Shown here: positions 32,893 to 43,332 of the stretch, piece after piece | Layout of the letters: every line of letters begins with the position of its first letter | Numbering within the stretch: position 1 is the first letter of the stretch | Assembly (NCBI GenBank): GCA_030068145.1 | Contig: JAPJBO010000127.1 | Coordinates: 124,001-188,000, forward strand | Source: Diplonema papillatum | Lineage: Eukaryota; Euglenozoa; Diplonemea; Diplonemida; Diplonemidae | Reading direction: 5' to 3' | DNA length: 64,000 nt | Notes under the pieces: model-generated | What the model saw: the letters and a program-made list of their open reading frames with translations, nothing else | What the model was told of the DNA's origin: nothing | Database searches by the model: none | Translations under genes and position numbers: made by a program

Positions 32893-34266
32893 TAAGCGTG
32901 CAGAAGAAGGGTGTTGGGACGCCGCTGCTTCAACTTCGTCTGGGGCATTGCGTTCTGATGCCTCTCCTGCTCCCCCATTTCTGACCCATGGAGGGGGGTC
33001 CCCGAGCGTGCGGCGAAATTGAAAACGAGGGGAAAAACCTTCGATTCGTACCCCGGTGTAACGAACAGGTTTCGGCCCAACCCCGGGCCCAATCCACCTT
33101 TCTTTTTGTACAAGCACCTGTTTTGTAGGAAATACTCGACAAGGCTGCCAGTCGCGAAACTCTCAAATCAGGTTTGGACTCTATTGCAGAGTCCAAAGAA
33201 AAAAGTCGGTCGCAACACTTACAAACTTGGCTAGCCGTAGTTAAAGTGTGTAATCAAACCTACATCCCTCACACTACCCGCCTCACAGCCTCAATGGTCA
33301 ACCGGAGACCCTAAAACACCGAACCTCTAAACCACCAGAAAAAAGAGACATCAAGGTAAGCGTGCAGAAGAAGGGTGTTGGGACGCCGCTGCTTCAACTT
33401 CGTCTGGGGCATTGCGTTCTGATGCCTCTCCTGCTCCCCATTTCTGACCCATGGAGGGGGGTCCCCAAGCGTGCGGCGAAATTGAAAACGAGGGGAAAAC
33501 CTTCGATTCGTACCCCGGTGTAACGAACAGGTTTTGGCCCAACCCCGGGCCCAATCCACCTTTCTTTTTGTACAAGCACCTGTTTTGTAGGAAATACTCA
33601 GTCGCGAAACTCTCAAATCAGATTCGGACTCTATCGCAGAGTCCAAAGAAAAAAGTCAGTCGCAACACTTACAAAACTTGGCTAGCCGTAGTTAAAGTGT
33701 GTAATCATACCTACATCTCTCACACTACCCGCCTCACAGCCTCAATGGTCAACCGGAGACCTTAAAAAACCGAACCTCTAAACCACCAGAAAAAAGAGAC
33801 ATCAAGGTAAGCGTGCAGAAGAAGGGTGTTGGGACGCCGCTGCTTCAACTTCGTCTGGGACATTGCGTTCTGATGCCTCTCCTGCTCCCCCATTTCTGAC
33901 CCGTGGAGGGGGGACCCCGAGCGTGCGGCGAAATTGAAAACGAGGGGAAAAACCTTCGATTCTGGAGGCGGGTACCCCCGGTGTAACGAACAGGTTTCGG
34001 CCGAACCCCGGGCCCAATTCACCTTTCTTTTTGTACGAGCACCTGTTTTGTAGGAAATACTCGACAAGGCTGCCAGTCGCGAAACTCTCAAATCAGATTC
34101 GGACTCTATTGCAGAGTCCAAAGAAAAAAGTCAGTCGTAACACTTACAAAACTTGGCTAGCCGTAGTTAAAGTGTGTAATCATACCTACATCTCTCACAC
34201 TACCCGCCTCACAGCCTCAATGGTCAACCGGAGACCCCAAAACACCGAACCTCTAAACCACTAGAA
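32881..34266 (+). repeat. three tandem ~460-bp units
   Basis: Units start at 32881, 33345 and 33796 with GAGACATCAAGGTAAGCGTG. Each holds a splice-donor-like sequence, a G/C-rich part, a piece of the ~200-bp dispersed repeat (CACCTGTTTTGTAGGAAATA), GGCTAGCCGTAGTTAAAGTG, and the short conserved module (GGTCAACCGGAGACCCTAAA). The copies are nearly identical with small indels, so the duplication is recent. Confidence 0.85.
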
Positions 34267-34334
34267 AAAGGAGGAATGTGCTGCAGCTCACACGAAACAC
34301 AGGTTTAGTGGCCGGGCGTAAGCGTACACCACAA

Positions 34335-34790
34335 TACCATCCCCTCCCCCCGCGTAGCGTGTTGCGCGAGGAAATCGCACAGAATGGGCGCGCAGCCCGT
34401 TCTGGAGCCGACGCGGGCTGCCATCGCCGCCATTGCGCAGAGCCGCAGCTCCGGGCGAGACGGGGTTGCTGCACGAAGCGGGGGCGGGCAGCGAACGGGC
34501 AGACGGCGGGCGTCGCGGTATCAGCGGAGGAGGGGGAGGTTCGTGCCCGGTTGCCCGCGCCCCTTGGCAGGGGGCGCTGGTGCGTGTTCTCGACGAGGAG
34601 GGTGAAGGCGTGCTCTCTCTCCTTCGCACGTGCGAGCGGTGGATCGCCACCCGTCTGTACGCCAGCTTCTCTGTGGCGTGGCGAGTCGCAAGAGGTGACC
34701 CTCGCACGCTCTGCGAAGCGCTCACGGCCCGCGACACGGACTTCGTCGAGACGCCGTGAACCACCACGCGAGCCTCCTCCTCCACCCTGG
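34335..34790 (+). pseudogene. frameshifted copy of the zf-C6H2 gene 5' part
   Basis: A close copy of 34965-35415 including GCGTAGCGTGTTGCGCGAGG and the ATG (MGAQPVLEPTRAAIAAIAQS). Compared with the downstream copy it lacks about 11 bp after GACGGGG, which moves the frame and leads to an early stop. It ends just before the zinc-finger codons. Confidence 0.7.
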
Positions 34791-35005
34791 GCCCAATCCA
34801 CTTTTCGTGTTTATATGCACCTGCTTTGTAACGTAGAAGTGTGTTGTAGCTCAAGTGTAATACAGGTAAATCCGGGTTTAGTGGCCGGGCGTAAGCGTAC
34901 AACACAAACACCACCCCCTCCCTCCCGCGGCCGTGCTCTGCCTAAACATTAAACTAAGATTTTCCTCCCTCCCGCGTAGCGTGTTGCGCGAGGAAATCGC
35001 ACAGA

Positions 35006-35569
35006 ATGGGCGCGCAGCCCGTTCTGGAGCCGACGCGGGCTGCCATCGCCGCCATTGCGCAGAGCCTCAGCTCCGGGCGAGACGGGGGCTGCGGGGGGTT
35101 GCTGCACGAAGCGGGGGTGGGCAGCGAACGGGCAGACGGCGGGCGTCGCGGTATCAGCGGAGGAGGGGGAGACTCCTGCCCGGTTGCCCGCGCCCCTTGG
35201 CAGGAGGCGCTGGTGCGTGTTCTCGACGAGGAGGGTGAAGGCGTGCTCCTTCGCACGTGCGAGCGGTTGATCGCCACCCGTCTGTACGCCAGCTTCTCTG
35301 TGGCGTGGCGAGTCGCGAGAGGCGACCCTCGCACGTTCTGCGAAGCGCTCACGGCCCGCGACACGGACTTCATCGACGCCGTGAACCACCACGCGAGCCT
35401 CCTCCTCCACCCGGGCCCCCTCGCCCTATACGACTCGCCGTCCTGCGGGCACTGTGATGCCCCTGCCTCCTACCTCGAGTGCCCCGCGTGCTCGGCTTCC
35501 CGGAACGGGCCTCATTCGCTCTTCGTCTGCAGCCAGCCGTGCTTCGACGCTGTGTGGAAGGCGCACAAG
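35006..35569 (+). CDS. first exon of zf-C6H2 (MYND-like) protein
   Basis: 188 residues up to a splice donor CACAAG|GTTGGC at 35570. Residues 147-187 form the zf-C6H2 domain: C147-GHC150, C159-PAC162, C175, C179 and H187 in ..FVCSQPCFDAVWKAHK. This is the arrangement at the N-terminus of type 1 methionine aminopeptidases, where it tethers the enzyme to ribosomes. The first 145 residues (a Gly-rich part, then a helical stretch EALVRVLDEEGEGVLLRTCE.. to ..HHASLLLHPGP) are not part of that family as I know it. No peptidase domain with its metal-binding residues is visible downstream before the inverted-repeat element at 35967. So either the remaining exons lie further away or the gene is broken. 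The frame continues past the donor to 35698 with unlikely codons. Confidence 0.55.
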
Positions 35570-36184
35570 GTTGGCCCCTTTTCTGTTTCGGCTTCGAATA
35601 AAAACAGTACTAGCGGCGCACTGCTTCTTTGCGATCCATCGCGGGAATTCCACAAATGCAAGCGAACGCTCTCCAGAAACACATCGGTGGGCGGGTAGGA
35701 ATTTCTTTTTCATCCACGTGGAGATCCACGTCCTCGAGGAAACTGAACCGACCGAGTAGGACCCTCCGATCATGATCAATTGCCACCCGGAAACCATGTC
35801 CGGGATTTTGGCTTCATTTCCTGCGGGGCACTGTGCTGCCTGCTTCTCGTAAATTTGACGTCGGAGGGTTTGGTACATCTGAATGACACCTCAACACAAA
35901 ACAAATTGTCAGCACCCAACACGTAAAAGAACCACGGGTGTTAGGACCACCCTTGACGAGTCTAGAGCATAGATGGCCGTTATATAACGTTATATAACGT
36001 TATTCCCGGAGTTATTTGTTACCCCCCCCTAAATCCAGAAAAACCGTTATTGACCGTTATAAAACCGTTATTTGCCATTTTTGGTCGAAAAATAACGTTA
36101 TTTGACCGTTATAACGTTATATAACGTTATAATAACGTTATTAAGCATTTATTCGGCAAGATAATTTCCGTTTATTTTGCCGAG

Positions 36185-36305
36185 GTGTCGGTTTTAGTCC
36201 CGAAGGAGGTCCGAGGGGGGGTTTGCAACCCCGAGCCACGAGCGGAGCGAGTGGCGAGGGGTTGCAAACCCCCCCGAGGGCCTCCCGAGGGACTAAAACC
36301 GACAC
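36185..36305. repeat. ~50-bp-stem hairpin inside the element
   Basis: GGTGTCGGTTTTAGTCCCGA on the left pairs with TCCCGAGGGACTAAAACCGA on the right, around a loop containing GAGCGGAGCGAGTGGCG. The G/C-rich stem differs strongly from the AT-rich ends of the element. Confidence 0.8.
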
Positions 36306-37157
36306 CGAGGCAAAATTGGCGGAAATTATTGCCGAATAAATGATTTTATTGGGAAAACTAAATTCCCGAGGATGGAAAGAAAACCACACTGCTTTGCAGT
36401 TATGCTGGTGTCTAGCAGAACGTTGCGTAGCAAATGTGCACGGCAGAACGTTGTGTAAGACGTTGAGCATATTGCTTTGCAGTTACGTTGGTGTTTAGCA
36501 GAACGTTGCGTAGCAGAACGTTGTGTGTCTGAGACATTGCGTAGCAGAACGTTGTGTAGGAGTGGAGTTGTTGTAAGTGACGGGTCACAGATCAATGTGC
36601 CTGGTTGTTCTGCTGCAACTGGGGGAGTCCCGGAAGGTTGACGTTGTAGTTCACAACATACGATGCTGCTTGCATGGGCGCTTGCATGAAGGACTGCACA
36701 GGTGCTGTCGTGCTGGGTAGGACTGTTGGATGAGCGCTGCGGACAAGTGCTGCGGTTTTCTTTCTGCGAGGTCTTGATATGGATCAGAAAGGATGAATTA
36801 GACTCAAAACGAGCTCAAAACACGCGATTTCACTCACCACAGGGAGAAAATAGCTATTTTTTACCGGTAAATAAGGGGCCTTTTTGTACCGAGGGCAAGT
36901 TTTTTTCACGAGACGAGCCCGAGGGCGAAGCCCGAGGGCGAGTCGAGTGAAAAAAACTTGCCCGAGGGACAAAAAGGCCCCTTGACCGGTACAACGTAAT
37001 TTTTTTACCGGCTGGATTTTTTTTGCCTGCCGCTGAACAGCTGCAATGAGGCCCAGGAGCAAAAGGAAACGGAATGAGCATTCCTCACCACAAGACAACA
37101 TGCTAAAAGGGTTGTGCTAAGAAAGGGCGGTGTTCATGAACACCTCGCTTCTCAGTC

Positions 37158-37382
37158 TCACTCTGAGAAGGTTGCGTACTGTGCCTCCGTCGGCTGCTTC
37201 TTGGATGGCTTTCCCGAGAGGGGCTTTGGGTACTTGCAGTGAACTTGAATGTAGTCTATGAAGTCCCTCCACACCAACGTGTAACGTTGCCTGGACTTCT
37301 CCGGCAGAGCGCTGTCGCTGCTTTCGCCTTCAGAGCTTTCGGGACTGGAGTCGCTGACTCCTTCTTTCTTCACCTTCGGCAT
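37158..37382 (-). CDS. small ORF, tyrosine-recombinase-like N-domain
   Basis: 74 residues from ATG 37382. An acidic Ser-rich start (EGVSDSSPESSEGESSDS) is followed by SRQRYTLVWRDFIDYIQVH and PTEAQYATFSE. The R-Y-x-x-x-W-x-x-F-I-x-Y...PTE spacing is typical of the SAM-like core-binding domain of tyrosine recombinases and Crypton-type transposases. The catalytic domain (R..HxxR..Y) is absent; the frame stops in the domain. It may be the remnant of the protein that moved this element, or a captured fragment. The similarity is by eye and weak. Confidence 0.35.
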   Translation of the reverse strand: MPKVKKEGVSDSSPESSEGESSDSALPEKSRQRYTLVWRDFIDYIQVHCKYPKPLSGKPSKKQPTEAQYATFSE

Positions 37383-38094
37383 TTTGTGGTCTTGTTTCCT
37401 TTAATCCTGTAGGTGTTGCTATGAAAATGTCTCCAGGGACAAAAAAAAAACTTTTTGTCCCTGGAGGGACAAAAAGCTCCCTTATTGTCCCTGGGCCTCA
37501 TTGTAGCTGTTCAGCGGCAGGGACAAAAAAAATCCAGCCGGTAAAAAAAAATTTTGCGAGGGGTCTCCCCTACAGATTTCTGCCTACGACCTTATTCTGC
37601 GCCGCCAGCTATTTTCAGTCGGAAAAATAAACGAATTTATTTCCCTAGGGACAATAAATTTCATTTATTTGTTTCGACTGAAAATAGCTGGCGGCGCAAA
37701 ATAAATTCCGAGATCGGAAAAAACAAATTCGTTTATTTGTCCGGCCTGTGTAAACACAACGGAATCCTGTCAAAAAATAAACGAAATTTATCGTCACGCT
37801 CCTCAAGCCATTTCCACCAGAGGGAATTTATTTTTCCCAATAAATAACGTTATATAACGTTATATAACGTTTATTATAACGTTATTTTCGTCGCATGATA
37901 CCGTTGTAGGGAGAAATCTGTAGGGGACACCCCTCGCAAAAATTTTTTTTCTGCCTGTGGTGAGTGAAATCGCGCGTTTTCAGCTCGTTCTGAGCCAAAT
38001 CCGGTAGTGTTTGGCCCTCAGTGCTCAAAGATCCGTGAAGAAAACCCCTCCCGTGAACGCTCCAGTCAAGCACCGTTTGCTAAAAAACGGAGGT

Positions 38095-38345
38095 CAAAGG
38101 TACTACCAAAATAGGCCAAAATCTGAGAAAATCGGCCAAGCTTGACCAAAAACCGGCCAGAAATCTGGACACAAGGGTAAAAATGGCCGAAATCTGGAAA
38201 AATCGGCAAAAAATGGCCAAAATCTGAGATAATCGGCAAAAATGGCCAAGCTTGACCAAAAACCGCCAAATATGACCAGAAATCTGGAATAAGGGTAAAA
38301 ATGGCCGAAATCTGGAAAAATCGGCAAAAAATGGCCAAAATCTGA
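38095..38345. repeat. two ~125-bp tandem units
   Basis: Two copies of a unit containing AAAATGGCCGAAATCTGG, AAATCGGCAAAAAATGGCC and AAGCTTGACCAAAAACCG. They lie near the right end of the inverted-repeat element and have no counterpart on the left side. Confidence 0.75.
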
Positions 38346-38504
38346 AAATTCCCAAAAACCGTTATTTGCGTTATTTTTTCCGTTATTTTGCGTTTTCGAC
38401 CGTTATATAACATTATATAACGTTATCACCGTTATAACGTTATATAACGTTATATAACGTTATCAACCGGCCATCTATGCTAGAGGAAACCTATTGCCCA
38501 GTCC

Positions 38505-38705
38505 GGCGTTTGTGCAACCCGAACCTTTGCCCCGTTGAACCGCGTGTGATGGCAAGTTCGGGAACCTGGATCTTAGTTCTGCCTGTGATGGCAAGTTCGA
38601 CGCTCACCCTCGGGACCTCCCCCGTCGAACCATAATGCTAAGTTCGGTGATGGCAAGTTCGTGGGTCGTGGAACCACGGCCGTGGAACCACGGTCGTGGT
38701 ACCAC
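38505..38705. repeat. short GTGATGGCAAGTTCG repeats and palindromes
   Basis: GTGATGGCAAGTTCG occurs three times (about 38545, 38586, 38647). GTGGAACCACGG and related palindromes follow at 38665-38702. No function is proposed. Confidence 0.5.
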
Positions 38706-38929
38706 CGTCTATCTGGTCCCCTATCCCCTGGAGTTGCGCGGAATTGCCTGGAGCTGTATCTGACGATATATCACGATTAGTGCAGGCCAGGCCATCGCTA
38801 CAGATATTTCTGCATTCGAACCTAGAACCCTCACGTCATCCATCAGGAGGGGATGGACGGCTTAGTAACGAAGAAAGGGATCTCCAACCAATTCCAGCAA
38901 CAACCCGACACCCACAGGAAGCTGCGCAC

Positions 38930-39133
38930 GGTCCACCTTCCTTCCTCAAACGGCTCAGAAGGCGGCGAAAACAAGTCGGCTGGTCGGCATGCCACGCGTC
39001 TCGATACCTGAGCGACCACCTCTTTGCTTTCGTCTGCTTTCTCTTCCTAATGCCGGCGGTCGTCTATTTTTACACGTACTGGACGCGGAAGTACTTCGGC
39101 TGGGGCATCAACGTTTTCTTGGGGGCAGGGTAG
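38930..39133 (+). CDS. possible small membrane-protein exon
   Basis: The frame ends ..RYLSDHLFAFVCFLFLMPAV then VYFYTYWTRKYFGWGINVFL and a stop (TAG) at 39131-39133. It encodes one hydrophobic span followed by an aromatic-rich tail. There is no clear start codon or splice acceptor, so it may be chance. The family is not recognised. Confidence 0.25.
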   Translation, partial: GPPSFLKRLRRRRKQVGWSACHASRYLSDHLFAFVCFLFLMPAVVYFYTYWTRKYFGWGINVFLGAG

Positions 39134-39704
39134 CTTGGTTTTCCCACTCGCTCACAAAGCCCAATGCACAGTTCATTGCACGTGTGCCGCGCAAGGAATT
39201 TAGTCAGCATGCAATTTTGTCTATGCAACTGTGCTGTGCCTTTGATCAGGTGTTACAATCAATCAGCACCTATGCCTCTAAGCAACCTGGCGTCGCTGCA
39301 GGTGTGCCGCCTTTGGTCACGGCAAATAGTAGTCATAGCCAGCAGGATTGGCAAAGTGCCACCACTCCAGACTGCTGCAGGGTTGCGCCGTGTACGTCCA
39401 AGCAAGCTCGTCAGTAGCAGCTCTGGCGCGAGCAATTCATCCGTGGTACGAACGCTTTGCGTGCGTCGGCGACGAATCTAACTTGCCACCGTCCCGATTC
39501 GCACGCTAAACATTTACACGCCTCTCGCTTGCCACTCAGGACGAACAGGCATAGGAGCAGAGCTTGGCCTTCCCAGGCACAGCGCTTGTTCCTACGGCGC
39601 AGTAACCTCTTCAACCACTCGACGTTTGTGTACCGACGACTCGTGCGCTCTAGGGGCATACGAAACTCTTGCACGAGAGGGTTAGCATGCGAGTTAGAAT
39701 AAAG

Positions 39705-40025
39705 AACACATAAAAACGCGGACAACAGACCGGTACTGGCTACAAGGCAACCCCTGCTCAACTTAGTGCTCGCCTGCCTTGATGGCACTTGCACCTTAAA
39801 GAACTCAATGCTCAACTTGTAGAACGTGGGGGGCCCAAGACTACACTCCACGAAGGAATGTACTTGGTGTACATGGCTAGCCATAGCCCAAAACGAAAGC
39901 GTGCACTAAACTTTTATACAACCCGTAACCATGTAGCCCTTTCTTGCTCTAAGAGAACCCATTCATGAACGGTCACACGCAGACCCTAAACCCCCGGAAT
40001 TTCAAGCGAACTTTATCTAAAAAAC
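39705..40025 (+). repeat. dispersed promoter-bearing repeat, copy A
   Basis: Matches 62325-62644 over nearly its whole length: ACAGACCGGTACTGGCTACA, GATGGCACTTGCACCTTAAA, GACTACACTCCACGAAGGAA, ATGGCTAGCCATA, CCCTTTCTTGCTCTAAGAGA, ending with the conserved module at 39969-40015. Its last 140 bp also match 60659-60797 upstream of the coiled-coil gene. No gene follows here, so it is a promoter region without a gene. Confidence 0.8.
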
Positions 40026-40552
40026 AAGCCAAGGGTGTGTGGCCTCCGCATCAGGTAAATCCGGGGCGGCCCCCTGGGAGGGGTGGCTCGCGCCTTGGCA
40101 GTTTCAGCGCCTTCCCCACCACCTGTAGCCTGTTTTTGAACTTGAAAAAGGAGCTATACCTTCCTGATGTCCTCAGTTCCTCCTCGAGTACGGTACCTGG
40201 CACGTCTGTTGTTAAGCCCCACGGAGGGGGATCGCTAACGTTCCTCCTGAATGGCACCTGCCCTTCAAATAAGACCGAGACGCAAAAAAAGACCAAAAAA
40301 AGACAGGGCTCGGTGGTTGTGAAAAAGACGAAGGCCAGGTCCTCCTTGTGCCGAGATACTCCGACCTCGCATGTCAATCGGAGATGTAAAGTATGACCGA
40401 GAACTGTAAATCCCTTCATTTTTGCAGGTGGTTGATGAAGTAGGACCGGGAGTGCAAAATTAGCTATTTATTCGCCGAGAGAAAAAATAGCTATTTTCCT
40501 CCTGCCACGCGACTTTTCCGCACGCTCGTTGCGCTCTGGAGGGCTACTTTCC

Positions 40553-40760
40553 TCGCACAGTAGCTACTTTTCTCGCATAGTAGCCTACTTTTCTCGCACA
40601 GTAGCTACTTTTCTCGCACAGTAGCTACTTTTCTCGCACAGTAGCCATTTTGTGATTTCCATGCAAATGTGGATTTTGCGGCTATTTTGGGTCTTGGGTT
40701 TTTAAGAAGGGTCAACGACAAACCGGATTATAATCCACTTTGTCGCGACAAAGTGGATTA
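40553..40760. repeat. 20-bp tandem repeats and a 30-bp perfect palindrome
   Basis: CGCACAGTAGCTACTTTTCT repeats about five times at 40553-40650. At 40731-40760 TAATCCACTTTGTCG is followed directly by its exact reverse complement. Both features look like remnants of inverted-repeat elements. Confidence 0.7.
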
Positions 40761-41114
40761 TTAGTGGATTATATTCCAGTAAATCTTTTTTAAAAGACGG
40801 GGGGTACCTTAGGATCGCCCCTCCTTCTGAACTCTCAGAAGGAAAACGTACGCAAAGCAGGTTAAATCCTGCGAAGGCCTCCAGAGATACGAAAGTTCGC
40901 ACTGCTGAAGTATGGCCCTACGGTCGTCCACAACCGCAGGCGTTCCGGACATCGCTACCGTGCTGATCTTTCCCGAGAACACGCCAAACCAAAGGTGTTG
41001 CACGCCGCGGAAGCTGCGCCCGGAACTGAGGGCAGCTGTCTGCAGATCGGTACCCACACCACAAAGCTACTTCCTCCGGCGTTCTGCCACACGATGTGTC
41101 CGGGACAAAACACG

Positions 41115-41730
41115 ATTGCCACGTTAATAGGGAAGTGCACCCCTTAGCCACGGCGCGCACAACCGCCGCGCGTTGTCCACGCAGCACGCGCCGCCAGCGC
41201 CTAACTCACATCCATGAGCGCCAACAGCTTCTTCAAGCTCCAGGGAGTCCTACGCGACACCAGGGGATAGGGGTTGGACCTGATAGACCGCGGTGTACCG
41301 TGATAGACAGCTCCAGTCCTACGCAACTCCAGGGGATAGGGTTTGGACCTAATAGACCGTAGTAGTGTACCGTGATAGACAGCTCCAGGCAGTCCTACGC
41401 AACTTCAGGGGAGGTGAGGCCGCACAGAACGTCAGAACAGTGGATTCCAGGTCTCGGCAAGAGTCAGGTAAAACGAGAAAGTTCACCAGCCACGGCGCCC
41501 CACAACCGCCTCGCGTTGTTCAAGCAGCACGCGCCGCGCACCCAGCGCCTAACTCAGCCGGACCATGCCATCCATGAGCGCCAACCGCTTCTTCAAGGTG
41601 TGCGCGCCCGCGTCCGGTCCCATGCCGCCCGTCCTCGAACCGCCCCTCCGCCTCCAGCAGTGCGCTGCCCACGCCGCTCGCAACGAGCATTGAGTTCTTT
41701 AAAGTGCAAGTGCCATCAAGGCAGGCGAGC
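41115..41730. repeat. nested direct duplications
   Basis: CACGGCGCGCACAACCGCC.. to ATCCATGAGCGCCAACAGC at 41151-41225 recurs at 41494-41590. Between them a ~78-bp unit (CCAGGGGATAGGGGTTGGAC.., ..GTGATAGACAGCTCCAG) is tandemly repeated at 41260-41410. At 41693-41730 there is an inverted piece of the repeat at 39760-39815. The short frame from 41575 (MSANRFFKVCAPASGP..) is 39 residues and unsupported. Confidence 0.6.
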
Positions 41731-42094
41731 ACTGTTCACGGGCTAGTGTTACTTTACGACGTCGTCCGTCGGGAGAGTCAACGATGATGAGGATGAGATC
41801 AAACTGGTCATTTCCGACGGAAAGTAAGTCACCTCCACCGTCAGGTGGGCCAGACTAGATCTGGAGGCGATTGTGTGGAGGGACAGGGCGACGGACGAGC
41901 CCCGCCTATTTGACAAGCGCAGCTAGGCGACGACAGAAGGTGTTGAAGACAAGGAGTGAAGCGGAATCGTAGCGGACTTTCTCCAGGTAGCGCGGGGGTT
42001 TTTGGAATCTTGTCTCGGAAACACTGGGTCAGTCGATGAATCCGTGCTGAATCACACAGCATCCCCATGTTGACTCTGGGTGCCGTGATTTAAA

Positions 42095-42447
42095 AAAAAA
42101 AAGCTGTCGCCTTCGCGTCTACGACGTCACCACCCGACGGTTTTCGCTTGCCCCATGGAAGGGCTGCTGCGCGTGCAGATTGTCGTCGGATTCCCGGTAC
42201 AGGTCCTTCATGATGCGGCGCGTGTGCGCGCATTGTTGCGTGGAGTTCACCTCCCGGAATGCGCTGTTCACCCACTTGAGGGCGATAGGGTTGGTTGGCC
42301 AGGCTCATTCGAGAAGAACGGAGGCTGACCTGGCTGATCAGGTGCAACCGGGGGGAGTGCCGATCGCCTGCGCCCGCAGGCGGCGGTGGCTACTGGGGAC
42401 GGACGTCCTCGTTTTGGTGCTGAGCTACGCCAGAGCCGTGCGTACGC
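42095..42447 (+). pseudogene. 5' fragment of the zinc-finger gene at 50679
   Basis: From AAAAAGCTGTCGCCTTCGCG to GCTGAGCTACGCCAG it matches 50532-50955. It has an extra T after the first codons (CAGATTGTCG against CAGATGTCG), so the frame is broken, and it lacks about 100 bp of leader present in the downstream copy. It ends a few bases before the composite element starts. Confidence 0.8.
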
Positions 42448-42585
42448 CTGATTTTTCGAGACTGGAGGTCCTATGAACATGCAATGTGAATAGCCTCTAT
42501 TCGAGCCAACCCCACTTTTCTCTACTGTATTGTTTTTGAACTAGAGAATAGCGCGGAGCTGGCTTTTTCTCCCCCTTGGAAAATG

Positions 42586-42657
42586 TATATGGGTGGCAGA
42601 GTGAGCGGGTGTCGGCCTTCAGGCCGGTGTGTCCGGGTTCAAACCCCGCCCATGACA
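42586..42657 (+). ncRNA. tRNA-like Pol III promoter segment, copy 2
   Basis: TGGCAGAGTGAG (A box) and GGTTCAAACCC (B box, one change from copy 1), with TTTT at 42659. ATGGG before the A box can pair with CCCAT at the 3' side. As in copy 1 a cloverleaf is only partly formed. Confidence 0.5.
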
Positions 42658-43332
42658 CTTTTCCGGTCGAAGATTATTTCGAGGTTTGCTGTCGTTTCGG
42701 GGCCTGATGTGCCCGAAATTTGCGTTTTTTGCGGAGTTTCTCAGCCCCCCGGAGAAATACCGGAGGGGGGGGCGGCGGGAAAAGGCTGCCCCAGGGCGGC
42801 CCCCCCCCGTGCTGGGCCCCGGGTACGAGGCCAAACTTTACACCCGAACTTAGCTTCGCCCGGACTTTGTTTCGCCCGGACTTTGTTTCGCCCGAACTTA
42901 GCTTCACCCGAGCTTTGCTTCGCCCGAACTTTGCTTCACCTAACTTTGCTCACCCGAACTTAGCTTCGCCCGAACTTTGTTTCGCCCGAACTTTGTTTTG
43001 CCCGAACTTTGGTTCGCCCGAACTTTGTTTCGCCCGAACTTAGGGACAGCGGATTATTACCCGGGCGGGCCAACTGCCCACTACTTTCGCCAAAATTTTG
43101 GTGGGTGGGTCCCCCCCCCCCCCCTCTGGTGGGAATATTTTTTCCCCAAAACTGCATGAAGATTTTCCGACGGAAACCCACTGTTGCATCAATGTAATGG
43201 CCCAAATCTGACCGAAAACCGCTGTTACATCAATGTAATGGGCCAAATCTGGCGAAAAACCACTGTTACATCACTTTAATGGGCCGGATTTCACAGAAAA
43301 CCACTGTTACATCAATGTAATGGCCCAAATTT

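Larger units (their letters stand above)
35967..38480. mobile_element. hairpin-rich inverted-repeat element, TAGA duplication
   Basis: Ends are inverted: GCATAGATGGCCG at 35967 and CGGCCATCTATGC ending 38480. They are flanked by TAGA at 35963-35966 and 38481-38484. Just inside both ends are arrays of CGTTATATAACG, itself a palindrome. The interior is a chain of strong inverted pairs: about 36185-36305, 36860-36995, 37000-37060 with 37490-37555, 37545-37575 with 37895-37940, and 37605-37700. It also has a small minus-strand frame. The structure fits a foldback-type DNA element without its own transposase; the superfamily is not assigned. Confidence 0.7.

Noticed and set aside
40640..40662. Dinoflagellate-type spliced leader (GTAGCCATTTTG)
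   Set aside because: The match is short and lies in a local 20-bp tandem repeat; no donor or Sm-like site follows.
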